Positions 35,218-45,330 are shown, counted from the stretch's first letter. The stretch: DNA of 64,000 nt from Plasmopara viticola (GCA_001695595.3 MBPM02000036.1:496001-560000); one strand, 5' to 3'. Numbers and translations are program-made. Notes: generated by a model from the sequence alone, not told the origin.

Positions 35218-36317
35218 ATGCGTCTTTGCCGCGTTGCTCTTGCACTCCTACCTGTTTATTTCGATATTGCACAAGTCGACCCTTCTGCAAATGCGACTGC
35301 GTCCCATACACTCTTACGAACTTTTTCAACCACTAAATCACGACGTAATACCCTTATTTCGAAACTGCCGTATGCAGGAGACGAAGAAAGATAAAAAGTG
35401 TCGAAACTTTAGGCTGGAAGGATAAACTTGCCGTCTTGCTGGCCAAGTCCCATCAGGTGGTTCAGAAGCAAGATGCGGAGTCTCTGAATGAGCTCGAAGA
35501 AACTCGGTGGTCGATGGAAATCTGGAATTCCACACACTATTTACACCAAGCTGGAGATCGATAAGGTCAACAAGGATATTTTGTCGACGTCCAATTTTCA
35601 TCTTTGGGTCGCGTATGTAAAAAAGATTACATTTCGGAGCATCCCGAAAAGCAAGTGGCGATCATTGGAAAGGTGCGGGCGCAATACGGTGATTATAAAT
35701 TGGCAATGATACTGGAAGAGGCGACGAGTGAGGCAGGCACATTACTAAAAAATATTGGCAAAGATTTGTAAATGGAGCACATGTCGCATTAGAAAGACCT
35801 AGGAAAGAGCCCACACAAACTCTACGAGATGTTGCAAGTTGACAAGCACAACCCGACATTGCTACTCGACTCTGAGTATAGTATCTGGAGCCTTTACTTA
35901 AGCAAGTTCGTGCCTGGTGAGTCAATGGAGCTTTTTGATCAGCTCCACCACACGTTCGGTGACAAGGGTCTATCTTCGCTACTTAGTTCGGCAAGACAGT
36001 CAGTAAAGACTTTGAAGCTAGCGATCTATCTTCAACGTCGACTTGGCCACGACTGGCTGAGTAAAGGTATAGAGCCGAAACTTGTTTTTAAACATTTATT
36101 GCTTAACAAGAATTCCAATGGTCTTCTCGATCAGTACGAGGTAAGAATATGGTTATGGTATGCGAAAAAGTATTCGGAAAAGACAAAAACACATATGACT
36201 CCGAACGAGATCATTAAAAGCTACTACGACACAGACGAAATTGAGCAAATTATTCACTCAGAAACGACCCTATTCGGAAAGAAGTTTGCGGAAGAGTTGG
36301 CAGCCGCGCAAAGTTAG
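35218..36317 (+). pseudogene. RxLR-dEER WY-domain effector pseudogene
   Basis: The frame starts at ATG 35218 with a signal peptide of about 26 residues, followed by TLLR (31..34), where functional relatives carry RxLR, and DEER (55..58). A stop (35392..35394) lies directly after DEER. Effector-like sequence continues in another frame from about 35385, with a further stop near 35560 and two more near 35768..35792. An open segment then runs 35829..36317 (162 codons) ending with TAG. This C-terminal part has WY-type patterns (YEML...LLDS...W..YL..F, and a second W..Y unit near residues 124..134). The layout signal, RxLR, dEER, helical WY repeats is the classic oomycete host-translocated effector. 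It is not closely related to the effectors at 20403 and 37671. Confidence 0.75.
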
Positions 36318-36501
36318 GACTTGCCTGTATCAGAGTTATGCTTAAGTCGTTGCAGTTTCGAAGTAAGACAGATTAATAAAGTGGTCTGGCAGTTTTAGGA
36401 CAGGGACGTACGATATGTTAAGCCATTTGAGTCTTATAAAGAAGGGAAACTTTAATTTTTACTCACCCTTTCTTTACTTTTCACTCACCCGTTGATCAAT
36501 T

Positions 36502-36999
36502 GGTCAGATTTAGCATTTTTGTAGTGCGCCACACTTATCTTAACACTCTAAACGCATGTATTTCGACCTTTTTATTAAGATTCAATTTTATCAGGCTGGG
36601 GGAGCGCGACCTTGATTCGCGCAAGTTCTGAACTTGTGCCCTACCTGATTGCAATTGCGACATCTTCGTCGCGGTGAAGCATTTTCCGCATTCTCCTCGT
36701 CCTTTGGAGCAGTTCAGGATAAAGGCCTTAACGGCGCCATCTCTTTTATTCCCAACCTTTCTGGTGTGTAACACTACAAGAGCATATCCTTCTGATGAAC
36801 AATGGAAAAAAGCTGCATCTTTCGCCTCCTCTAAGGATTGGTAAGAAGGTGCAGGAGGGGGAACTAGGCTATTCATTGTGGGTGCTTAGTAGGATGTGGG
36901 TGCGTAGAAGGATGTGGAAGTAGAAAGTGAGAGTAGAAAATGAGTTTTGTAATGGATTTAGACTAAGTGTGGCGCACTCCAAAAATGCTAAATCTGACC
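36502..36999 (-). mobile_element. Small TIR transposon (Mutator-like)
   Basis: 36-bp terminal inverted repeats at 36502..36537 and 36964..36999 match with one mismatch (GGTCAGATTTAGCATTTTTG...). The interior is GC-richer and encodes a 113-residue fragment on the minus strand. No target duplication was found next to the TIRs, perhaps because the right end abuts the start of the effector duplication at 37001. At about 500 bp it is a deletion derivative without transposase core. Confidence 0.75.
36535..36876 (-). CDS. FAR1-like N-terminal domain fragment inside the TIR transposon
   Basis: 113 residues from ATG 36876. An early YQSLEEAKDAAFFHCSSEGY stretch, a basic RKVGNKRD segment and Cys residues (NCSKGRGECGKCF, about residues 55..67) resemble the N-terminal FAR1/zinc-binding region found at the start of oomycete and plant Mutator-like transposases. 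The catalytic DDE domain is absent, so no transposition activity is expected from it. The frame ends inside the left TIR. Whether it is translated is unknown. Confidence 0.4.
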   Translation of the reverse strand: MNSLVPPPAPSYQSLEEAKDAAFFHCSSEGYALVVLHTRKVGNKRDGAVKAFILNCSKGRGECGKCFTATKMSQLQSGRAQVQNLRESRSRSPSLIKLNLNKKVEIHAFRVLR

Positions 37000-37594
37000 G
37001 CGACAAATGGTGATTGTACTTGTCGAGAGGACATCACATTTAGCCGACGAGAGTTTAAATTTGATCGAAGTCAGCTTTAGAGCATTGTACGCCTACGTAA
37101 GTAGTTATTATCGGTTGACCCTACAAATGGTTTTGTAGGCTATTTCGACAAAAATTTGTCCATGAAAAGGTCGTTCAATGCGTTCAATCCGCAAGGCGAC
37201 ATTGGATAGGAATTGGCAGTACGATACTGGCGCGCACAGACGCTATGTCCAAACCCGAAGATTGTCTACAAGAAGGCAGCGAATTTATTACCAATGTCGT
37301 ATTTCCTAGTTGCAGTTTCCATTACAGATCAGTTTGCAGCATCCTATTACTAAAGATACGGTGCCTCGGTTATTTATCAATCGTTCCTGCTGTATTTTTT
37401 TCTACTCAAATAAAGTATGGATCACTTTTGAGCTAAATACTATGAGACGATTGAGTAAACGTTATTTGATACAAACATCAAGTCAAAAGTGAAGAATGGA
37501 TGGTGACTATTTAATCGAAGAAGATTTGACACCCATCTGTGGAATCAGGGCTCCGGACGTACAGCCTCGTCCTTTTTGCTATCTGGTCGCACGG

Positions 37595-37610
37595 TCCCAT
37601 TCTTAATTTC
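37595..37610 (+). promoter_or_regulatory. Possible oomycete initiator-like motif upstream of effector B
   Basis: CCATTCTTAATTT lies about 62 bp before the chosen ATG and resembles the oomycete initiator consensus (TCATTYNNCAWTTT type). The equivalent spot upstream of effector A reads CCATTCTTGATCT. It is a weak match and is unconfirmed as a start site. Confidence 0.3.
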
Positions 37611-37670
37611 TGCAAGATCCAAATATTTTTCCAAACTCTCACTTTAAATTGCAACGTCTTAAGACCAACC

Positions 37671-39311
37671 ATGCGCGTACTCATCTTCGTACGTACTGCC
37701 ATCATTTTCCTTTTTAATGTTAGCACTTGTTATGGCACTACCTCGAATATAAGACGCAACGACAAAGACAAGTCCTCGTTTAATGACACGAACGAGGAGG
37801 CGAGAGGAAATGAATTGGTGGATTATCTTAGTCAACCGGCTGTGCACATGATTGACCAAAATCTCGAAAAAGCCATCGAGATTCATGAGTTAACGCGCAA
37901 ATTAGAAAACGAGCTCATGCGTCAAAGGCGGGTTGATATAAAGGAGATAACGGGACATGCACGTTGGCGTGATATGGAACGAAAAGTCTACGAATGGGTA
38001 AAGGAACCGCGAGTCCACCCAAAGGATGTGTTTATGTATTTGAACCTTCAAAGCATCTTTCATCGAGGCTTGGACCCAGTCACATTGGGTCACGACCCGG
38101 AGCTTCTTGTGTGGTTTTACTATATTAATCAATATAGGACTAAAGACACCATGGGTTCAAATAACGCACCATTTGACAACAAGGAGCTCTTATACTTATT
38201 GGCCGAACACTTTCAGCCACGATCGAGTTCAAAACTGACGTTTCCGCTTCATGATCCATCCGTGTATGATTCGTATTCACAAGCCGTGACACTATTTGAC
38301 TATTATCGACGCAAAAAGGTTTTCACGCAATTTGCTGAGGATATGCTGACGTATATGGTCACGAATTCGATTACCAAGGATTTTGTGCTTAAGGAATGGC
38401 TTCTACACAAGGAATCACCAGAATTCATGTTCTATCTCTTGAGGCTCGAAGAAAAACATGCTCTAATTGATATTGACGATTTGACTCTGTTTACTGCGTG
38501 GCTAGAATATGTTAAAATGTTCTGGAAGGTGGACAAATGGAAATTTGACCTTGGCAGCTTTATTTTTTTCATACTGCCAGAGATGTCATTGCCACGTGCC
38601 AAGGTCATGTTCGATTCCAATGCGCTCGAGAACGTGTTGGGAGATGTAAATGACTATGGTGAAAGCCTTGCAGCGAAAGCGCGTAAATCGTGGTACCGAT
38701 ACCCTGAAATTACGTTTAAACGCCTAGAACTTTTTAACAAGAAGATTACGCCGGATAACTCTGTAGCTTTCGCCAATGGGATTGCGACTGTCGCTTTCTA
38801 CGCGAGATGGAGGCCATTTAATGGCGATCAGATGTATGATTTGTTGAATTCAGAACATTCGTTTGATGAAGTGGTCAATCTGTTTCGAGACCTCGAACTA
38901 GCAGCACAGCACATTGGTTCTTTGAATGAAGGGCAGCGCTTTGACGTCCAGAATTATGCACACTCTATGGTGCAGTACCTGGCTGATCCCTCATCCATGC
39001 TACACCTTCCAGATCATGACAAGCATCCCGAAGTTACTTTGAATGAGCTTATTACTCAACATGCTGATGTTTCGGTATTCAAGCAGTGGTTTCCAGCTTC
39101 TGTGGCGTATTATCGGCGTATAAAAAAGAGACAAGTTGGAGGTGCCATTTACTGTGTCATACGATTATTACATAAGAAATTGCCATATACAGGGGATTCG
39201 AGCATTTCGTGGCTGACAATAGTTGGAGAATTACAGAATGACGACGCGCGTATTAAACCAGCTTTTGAATCGGTGCAGCACATGGTCAGGGTGTTGGATA
39301 ATTCCGATTGA
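37671..39311 (+). CDS. Secreted LWY/WY-domain effector, paralogue B
   Basis: Intact 546-residue frame, same length as paralogue A. The start at 37671 is set by the signal peptide (MRVLIFVRTAIIFLF...); an open stretch of 44 codons upstream begins only with GTG and is treated as leader. The architecture is the same as A: degenerate RxLR-like NIRR and NEEAR, W109...Y151 and W243...Y280 WY units, further helical repeats to the C-terminus. About 65 residues differ from A, with clusters near 267..269, 378..380 and 449..518 where most codon differences change the amino acid. It is expected to be secreted and to act inside host cells; the target is unknown. Its upstream flank carries the MULE-like insert, so its distal promoter differs from A beyond about 670 bp. 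Confidence 0.85.
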   Translation: MRVLIFVRTAIIFLFNVSTCYGTTSNIRRNDKDKSSFNDTNEEARGNELVDYLSQPAVHMIDQNLEKAIEIHELTRKLENELMRQRRVDIKEITGHARWRDMERKVYEWVKEPRVHPKDVFMYLNLQSIFHRGLDPVTLGHDPELLVWFYYINQYRTKDTMGSNNAPFDNKELLYLLAEHFQPRSSSKLTFPLHDPSVYDSYSQAVTLFDYYRRKKVFTQFAEDMLTYMVTNSITKDFVLKEWLLHKESPEFMFYLLRLEEKHALIDIDDLTLFTAWLEYVKMFWKVDKWKFDLGSFIFFILPEMSLPRAKVMFDSNALENVLGDVNDYGESLAAKARKSWYRYPEITFKRLELFNKKITPDNSVAFANGIATVAFYARWRPFNGDQMYDLLNSEHSFDEVVNLFRDLELAAQHIGSLNEGQRFDVQNYAHSMVQYLADPSSMLHLPDHDKHPEVTLNELITQHADVSVFKQWFPASVAYYRRIKKRQVGGAIYCVIRLLHKKLPYTGDSSISWLTIVGELQNDDARIKPAFESVQHMVRVLDNSD

Positions 39312-40261
39312 AGACTAGGATTATCGATCCCATGTATCGCCGTCTCTTTGTGGCCTATAATGCCAGTCTTAAATAAAAATTCATTACTTTTCTCAAGAAT
39401 GGTTGTTAAAGTTTGTGCTCGATATTTTTTCTCTGCTGCTTTGCATAAGCAAAGTACACATGTAGCGGATTAATACAAACATCGACTCAACACTTAAAAG
39501 TACTACATCTTTTTCTTCGGCTGATTCTTGCGCTGCGTGCCTGATCCTTGCGCTGCTGTCGACTATCTCGACTCTGAGAAAAAAACTACTTTCAGCCGAT
39601 GCATTAATACTTTTTTTTGCTGTACCTCTTATAATTTGACGCAGTCCGCGCATTATCAACACGTAACGTAGTAAGATTCAAACCATCATTTACTTAAAAT
39701 GGCCGTTAAAAATGTCAAGGTCTTACCGTGTTATAAATGACAGGTCTTGGTTTGGAGGTTGCTGGTGACTGTATCGCTACCGCTTCTCTAATGAGCTCGG
39801 AAGTGAAGAATTTGTGCCCACTATGTATACAACTAAGGATTTGCGCGCTTACACGAAAAAAATCAGAATACAGTGAGAACTCTAAGGTAGTGATGATGCA
39901 AGAGCTATCTTTTGATAGATAATGCCGTCATTACGCGCCAACATGAAAGGGTGTAGGCCATTGAAGTAAAGTCGGCGACGAATTCTGTCAATGCATCCGC
40001 AAGAACGTTGAGGTCTTTCATTACGTGCGAAAAGAGGAAAAGTATTATAAGTAGAGTGTTGCCTCTGGCATTATGGTCGCAGTTCTTGCGGTAAGTGGTG
40101 TCCGGTAAATGCGTAAATTGTAGTTTGAGCTGAAACATTGATTTATAAAGGGCTGATGAAGTTGCACAAAAGTTTAAACGATAAAGACAACTTGAGTACC
40201 CCACCCAAGATATGTAAGCGTCTGCACATTCTGTCCCACGTACAAACACAAGGAGATTTCG

Positions 40262-41660
40262 ATGGCAGTAGACAGCGAGGCTCCACCGCCCAAAGAAGAC
40301 GCGTCTTCGCGTCTTCTTTCGCGCCAAATCGAGCGTGATTACTAAGTCCTACTCGGTGTAGAACGCAATGCGTCAAGTAGTGCAATCCAGAACCGCTTCC
40401 TTTCGCTCTCACTTGAATTCCACCCGGATCGACGACGTCAAGGCAACGCGGAGATTGTGGCAGCAGCCAATGCACAATATGCAATCCTCGACCGTGCGTA
40501 CAAAGTATTAGGTGAGCCAATCAAACGGTACGTCTACGATATGTACGGCGAAAAGGCACGTACCGAACCGTCCCTCTTTGTTCAAAACTTTTCAAACTTA
40601 ATACCAAAACCGTCCATGGTCTGTTTAACCGAATGCTAGGGCCTCCAGGTCCACGAACAAGATCACATCGCTTCACAAAACATGGTCGGCTTCCACTTGC
40701 AAACACGCGACGAGATGCAACGGCACATGGAGAAGCTCGTGCGGCAAAGGCACGAACAGGCTCTCGACGTCCACTTCGTGTCCCATAGCGAACTGGCCAT
40801 GAACGTCGATGCGTCCGACTTGGTCCACGCTCCTATGCAAGCGTTCCGTCGTTACGTGGACCCTCACGTCCATTACGTGGCGCGGACTTAAATGACACTT
40901 CATCAACGGACGGACTTTCCCTTGTCTCGTACGACCACGTTGTCAATTGGGGGCTTTATGTACGACTGACTCGGCATGATCATGGGTCGCTTCACCACGG
41001 CCTTGTCGTACAAGTCATTAAACCCAAGTCTCCCGTCCGTCATGCTCTCAAGTCAACTCGGCTGGGTGCCCAAGCTGCACTGTCATCCAAGTCAACTTGT
41101 GTCGCGTTACACGGTTTTCATGCTCATTCTCGAACTCAATGAACACGGACTCGACCTGTCCGTGGGTGTGAATCAGCTCTTGGCTTCACAACTCCATGAT
41201 GGCTCCATGATGTGGAGTACACGTGACGGCCTCTCGGGATCCCTTGAGCACGACACGGACACGCAGACGGCCACAGCAGCCGTCGCAGTGAACGCAGCGG
41301 GTCCGAATCTCTCGCTCGAAGTCCGTCGCGCAATTACTAGTGCCGCGACCATCAAACTTTCCTTGCGCGCGAGTATGATAGTGGGCGTCTCCACCGTCAC
41401 GGGCATGAGTCGAGAACTCTCGCATCGTACACGCGTGGCGGTTGGCGTCTTGCTCGCACGTGCAGGCGTCACGCTACGATAAGGCTTTACACGTGGCAGT
41501 GTCCGCTTCGTCGTGCTCATTTTCCAACAAGCGGTCTGCCCAGAAATACTATTCTTCCTTTTCTGCTACCATAAAGCAGTATGCGAAAGTAAACGTTTGC
41601 GATGTGGCGTGGCTGTGACCCCCACAACATGCAGTAGTGGCAAGCCTAAACGATTCGTCT
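40262..41660 (+). pseudogene. DNAJC11-like J-domain/beta-barrel protein, broken
   Basis: From ATG 40262 the frame gives a J domain interrupted by TAA at 40343..40345, where a conserved Tyr is expected (RDY then stop). Helix II and HPD (40421..40429) follow, then AQYAILDRAYKVL and a YVYDMYG block. The frame is lost by about 40600. Later pieces are open at 40682..40888 and 40976..41482; the latter contains glycine/serine-rich strand-like repeats (GLDLSVGVNQLL, GSMMWSTRDGLSGSL) typical of the beta-barrel-like middle of DNAJC11. A frameshift near 41482 leads to an FTRGSVRFVVLIF stretch resembling the C-terminal DUF3395 region. DNAJC11 is a mitochondrial protein associated with MICOS/SAM. This copy cannot be translated whole. 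The GC content is higher than its neighbours, as expected for a former host gene. Confidence 0.75.
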
Positions 41661-42279
41661 CGTAGGTGGGCATAGTGGAAAACGAGCTGCAGATCTTTTT
41701 CGCCGAGAAAGAGACGATGACGAGGTTGGTAAGCCACCGCTGTTCGTTAAATTGGATGGCTACGGTGGATTAACGGAAGCAACAATCTTCAGGCCATCAA
41801 GCAGTGCGGCAAGGGGTGAGCGACCTGCCAAAACACGTCTGCGATCAACGTTTTGTATGTTGTAGTCATCGCGAGGTGATGTCGTGACGCCGGGGTCGTT
41901 ACAACGATCCGTGTCGGTGCCAGACGTGCGCAACAGAAACTCAAGACGTGCTATTTCTGAGCAGCCGTGAGTGTCCGGCACTTGAATGCACCACGCCGTC
42001 AGCGAAATTTTTATGGTTGTGTTGACCGTGGTCAACCCCTACCACCCAATGATGTCTTCTCCTTGTTGTGTCTGCAATTGGCAGGTCTTTATAGGAACTT
42101 GGCAAACGATGAGCCGGATTTCGCGCTTGCGTTTTCGTTTGTGGTGCAAGGCGTGTGTGCCTTCGATGATATTTTAGGTCTAATGTGTTTTTGTATCTGT
42201 AAAAAATGGATCAAAGTAGCATGATCCTCGAGAGACTGTTTGTGGTGTAGGTTCAACATGACGCCGTAGACAATCATTT
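41661..42279. other. No recognisable gene
   Basis: GC content falls gradually after the DNAJC11-like remnant. Short open frames on both strands show no recognised domain; the first ~100 bp may still be decayed C-terminal coding sequence. Confidence 0.4.
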
Positions 42280-42650
42280 GTAGTCATATGTAATCCCGAA
42301 TTTGCGAAGTTGCTATTGAGCTAACCTGAGTACTATGGGTGATCACAGTTAAAAGGAAAAGGTATAATATACCTTTACTTGCCGCTGCGATACGGCTGTA
42401 GAGCAACCTGTCTCATAAAAGTATGGTTAAAGTCTATCAACAAGCCAATCAAGGCTGGTAGAATCATGAGTGCAAGCCTCGTGAACGTCTTAGGCAAGAC
42501 TCTTTAGAGCCACACTAGCGCGCGATGTGAAAGGGGTAGAGATAGTTAATTACATCCATTCTTTTTGCAGCGTCGACAAGAAGGCTATTAATTAGGTAGA
42601 CGAGAAAGAATAACAACATCCAGGAATAACGCATGATTTTCGAATTAATT
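42280..42650 (+). repeat. Probable solo LTR of a gypsy element
   Basis: This stretch aligns with 44985..45330 at ordered points: CTGAGTACT.TGGG.GAT, CTGTAGAGC.A.C..TCT, GAGCCACACTAGC.CGC...GTGAAAGGG, and GCAGCGTCGACAAGAA. The second copy follows a decayed gypsy integrase, the position of a 3' LTR. The exact ends were not determined. Confidence 0.45.
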
Positions 42651-42828
42651 GTTGCGGTGACATTTGATAAGCACTAAAATTCAACGAGCTTGTTTTACCA
42701 GCCTCAACAATTCTCATACCACACAATTAAGTTTATTTAAAGTTGAAGTCGCCGCTTATATTAAGTATTAGAAGCTGACGCTGCTATGTAAAAATAAATC
42801 TACGATAATCGCTACACCGATGACCGTA

Positions 42829-43152
42829 CGCTTGGAAAAGGTTGGGGTGACGCCCTCCTTCCAAGCGCGGGGGCTAAATGCTCGCGCGCTTCGGGCAGGT
42901 GCTCTCGGGCATCTGCGGGTTTCTAACGAGTCTCACCCTCGACGCGACGGTCTCCAGCACCGGGCGCCACCTGGGCTCTAACCAAGTCAGAGCTAAGCAA
43001 AATAATGGAAGACCCTCACGACCTCGGTGCTGGCTGCACTGCCCGCCGAACGAGACCCGACGTATGCGGACACCATTCTATGCCGTGGACTAGCCAGACT
43101 GAGCCGAGCACGTGCATAACTTGGCAGCGCAATAACGTAATACAATACAATA
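42829..43152 (+). mobile_element. SINE-B, complete copy 1 (in pogo TIR)
   Basis: 324 bp with an 11-bp target duplication (CGATGACCGTA at 42818..42828 and 43153..43163). It starts CGCTTGGAAAAGG and ends in a pentanucleotide tail (AATAC repeats). The first 39 nt fold into a hairpin (CGCTTGGAA paired with TTCCAAGCG plus an inner GG/CC and GGG/CCC extension), and a second 8-bp stem lies at 42895..42916. It lacks a recognisable tRNA A/B box. Complete copy 2 has exactly the same start. Confidence 0.8.
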
Positions 43153-43338
43153 CGATGACCGTAATCAGTGCGGACCACACTATTTCTCAACCTCCTATTT
43201 TCAGCTCGCTCGCAGGTATTATTGTGGACCACACTCTTACTGAATCCAGACTAATTATGGGCTTGGAGAAATAGTATGGACCGCACTAATTCTGAATACG
43301 GAGAATTAGTGCGGATTCATAGTGACCGAAACAGCGCA

Positions 43339-44218
43339 TTAGGTACCAAATGAATTGGTTACACGATTCAAAGCCCAGGGGCTGGAACGGGAGTACCATT
43401 GTAGTGGATGCAATATTTGCCAATAATTCGTTGCAGTTCCGGCGTCAATTGCGCTTCGTGCCGACGACCAGTCGCCGTTTTTGATCATGCGCATCTTCTC
43501 GGCCTCCCACAATCGGGTCCATTCGTCCTTAATTTTTGAGATGACGAAAGAGTCAGCAGGCTGAACAAGATCGGTCGCGCAGGGTGGAAAGTAGCGCAGT
43601 TCAGTGTTGGTCTTCAAGAGAATATCGCGTAATACTGGACTAGCGTTGTGGCCGCCACAATTGTCCCATACCTTGTGGCTTTGGTATAATTGGCCTGAAT
43701 TCAGTGTCGATGCCAATATCATTGTTCCAAGGAGACAACTCGACATACCTTGTAGTTTCCGCGGAACTCTGAGGGAGCCCTGGCTATCGCTCGAAGGACT
43801 ACGCCTTGTTCACCTTTCTGGTCGGCATCGGTAGTCATCCAATTAATCACAGTTACCCGCAACGATATCGATACGACCTGTTGAAGCTTGCGCTTGCGCT
43901 TGTTGGCGATCTGATCATCCTGCACGTGATTCTCATCTTCATCCTATTCTTCCTCCGTTTAACATCTTCGTCATCACCAAGCTTCTCGTCATCGTCATCG
44001 ACTGCTGGGACATTAGCGCCGGCAGCACGTGCGAAAGCAGCGATAGTCGGCGATGGAGAGCTGAGCGCCTCGACACTGGTCAAAACCACCATAATTCCAG
44101 TCCAGATTAGTCGGTTTACTGTACTGTAGTCGTCTAGGATTCTGTAAACTCCGTGCTCATCCTCCCAAGTCGCCAAATTCACGGTACATATATTAGTGTG
44201 GACCGCACTAATTATCAA
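43339..44218 (-). pseudogene. pogo-type DDE transposase remnant
   Basis: On the minus strand, the N-terminal part (44218 down to about 43750) has an acidic run followed by a basic segment (DDDDEKLGDDEDVKRRK) and, in another frame, a helix-turn-helix-like block (SLRVTVINWM...AIARAPSEFRG). The C-terminal part (43746..43339) is a DDE_1 core piece: DNCGGH (second catalytic Asp) and FPPCATDLVQPAD (third Asp). The middle of the catalytic domain, with the first Asp, is missing, and the pieces are out of frame. In this family the protein binds the TIRs and cuts and pastes the element; this one cannot. The longest uninterrupted piece is 135 residues. Confidence 0.7.
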
Positions 44219-44349
44219 TCCACACTAATTCTCAATCCGCACTAATTGCGGTCATCAGTGTAGTGTATTTCATCCGTCAAATGCTCGTCGACGTACATAT
44301 TCAAAATACTCATCTGAAGCCTCATAATCCAGCTACTTATATGATTTTC

Positions 44350-44985
44350 TACTGATTGGGTCACTGTCTTGGTCTGTGAAGTCTATCTCGCGGCAACAAT
44401 GCTGGCCGTATATAAAAAATACTACTGGTCAAAAATGACGAAGTACATTTAGCGCTATGTCAACACATGCGAAGTGCATTAGCGCAACCAGGCTAGACAC
44501 TTCACATCGCCAGAATTACTTCTATCTTTCGATGTACCAAGAGGCAGATGGGACGACATTGCAATCGATTTCTTTGTGTCAATACCGAAACCAATTTGGG
44601 TTATAATGCCGTCATAATGATTGTCGATTGCCTAACAAAAAGGGCCATGTTCATCGCTACAAGACAATGGACGATACTGCAGAAATCACAAAGGTCTTCA
44701 TGAAGAAATTTTAAAGGACCATGGCATACTGAAGATTATTGTGTCCGACCGAGACACCAAGTTCACATCCAAGATATGGCAAGCAATCGTGTCTGCTTCG
44801 GGAACGCAACATAATTTGATTTCGGCCTCTAGGCAACAAACGGATGAGCAAACGAAGAATACCGACCATTTTTTGGAGATTACCTCCTAGGTAGCACAGA
44901 ACTTTAATTTAGACGACTTTTTCTATTTGGCTGCGACAGCTGATTATTGTAATAACATGTAAACCCACATCTTTGTATTCACTCT
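44350..44985 (+). pseudogene. Ty3/gypsy integrase remnant
   Basis: In shifting frames the plus strand reads the integrase order. A Cys/Ala-rich zinc-binding remnant (near 44450..44490) comes first, then RWDDIAIDF (near 44548, first catalytic Asp in DF) and VIMIVDCLTKRAMF (44610..44650). HGILKIIVSDRDTKFTSKIW (near 44730..44780, second catalytic Asp) and the QQTDEQTKNT block (near 44828), the usual YHPQTDGQTER site, follow. Several stops and frameshifts break it. A likely LTR follows at 44985..45330. Confidence 0.7.
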
Positions 44986-45330
44986 TGAGTAAACCTGGGT
45001 ACTGATGGCGATTGAAAAGAAAAAGCTGTATAGCCTTTTTTTACGCTGCGAAATAACTGTAGAGCGATCCATCTAATTTTACATTTAAGTCAAAAGGCTA
45101 ACCCTGGCTGATAGATTGATGTGTGTATCAATAATCAGAGGAAATACAAGCCTCACGTTTATCTTGAGTAAGTCTACTTAGGGCCACACCAGCACGCAAA
45201 GTGTAAGGGATATAACCCCCCTTTTCAACTTTTACCGCAGTGTCGACAAGAATAGATGAAGTACATAAGGAACACCTGTCTGTGTTGATTTGTTCTCTAA
45301 TACACATATTACATAGATAAGTTAAACATA
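44985..45330 (+). repeat. Probable 3' LTR of the decayed gypsy element
   Basis: Related to 42280..42650 (shared anchors listed there) and located just after the integrase remnant. No clean ends or target duplication were seen. Confidence 0.45.

Larger units (their letters stand above)
37001..39799 (+). repeat. Inverted duplication arm carrying effector B
   Basis: Reverse-complement partner of 19452..22698. It begins one base after the TIR transposon and ends near 39799, beyond which 39800.. and 19440.. do not match. It contains the effector, its upstream region and about 490 bp downstream, and lacks the 450-bp insert of the other arm. Confidence 0.9.
42815..44260 (-). mobile_element. pogo/CENP-B-type DNA transposon, internally deleted, with nested SINE
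   Basis: Flanked by TA dinucleotides (42813..42814 and 44261..44262), the target duplication of Tc1/mariner/pogo elements. The 25-bp TIR, consensus CACYGATGACCGYAATYAGTGCGGA, lies at the right end in 44236..44260; at the left end it is split by a SINE into 42815..42828 and 43164..43174. Several subterminal AGTGYGG-type repeats and a hairpin (43280..43314) follow. The minus strand encodes separated remains of a transposase. It is non-autonomous now. Confidence 0.85.

Noticed and set aside
37539..37670. N-terminal extension of 44 codons to the effector B frame (and 22044..22175 for effector A)
   Set aside because: It begins with GTG, has no ATG, and would bury the signal peptide inside the protein. 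The signal peptide begins exactly at the ATG conserved in all three paralogues.
40143..41520. Minus-strand open frames across the DNAJC11-like remnant
   Set aside because: GC-rich antisense shadows of former coding sequence; no independent motif.
43275..43320. Separate MITE from the hairpin with AGTGCGG arms
   Set aside because: It lies inside the pogo element and its arms are subterminal repeats of that element.
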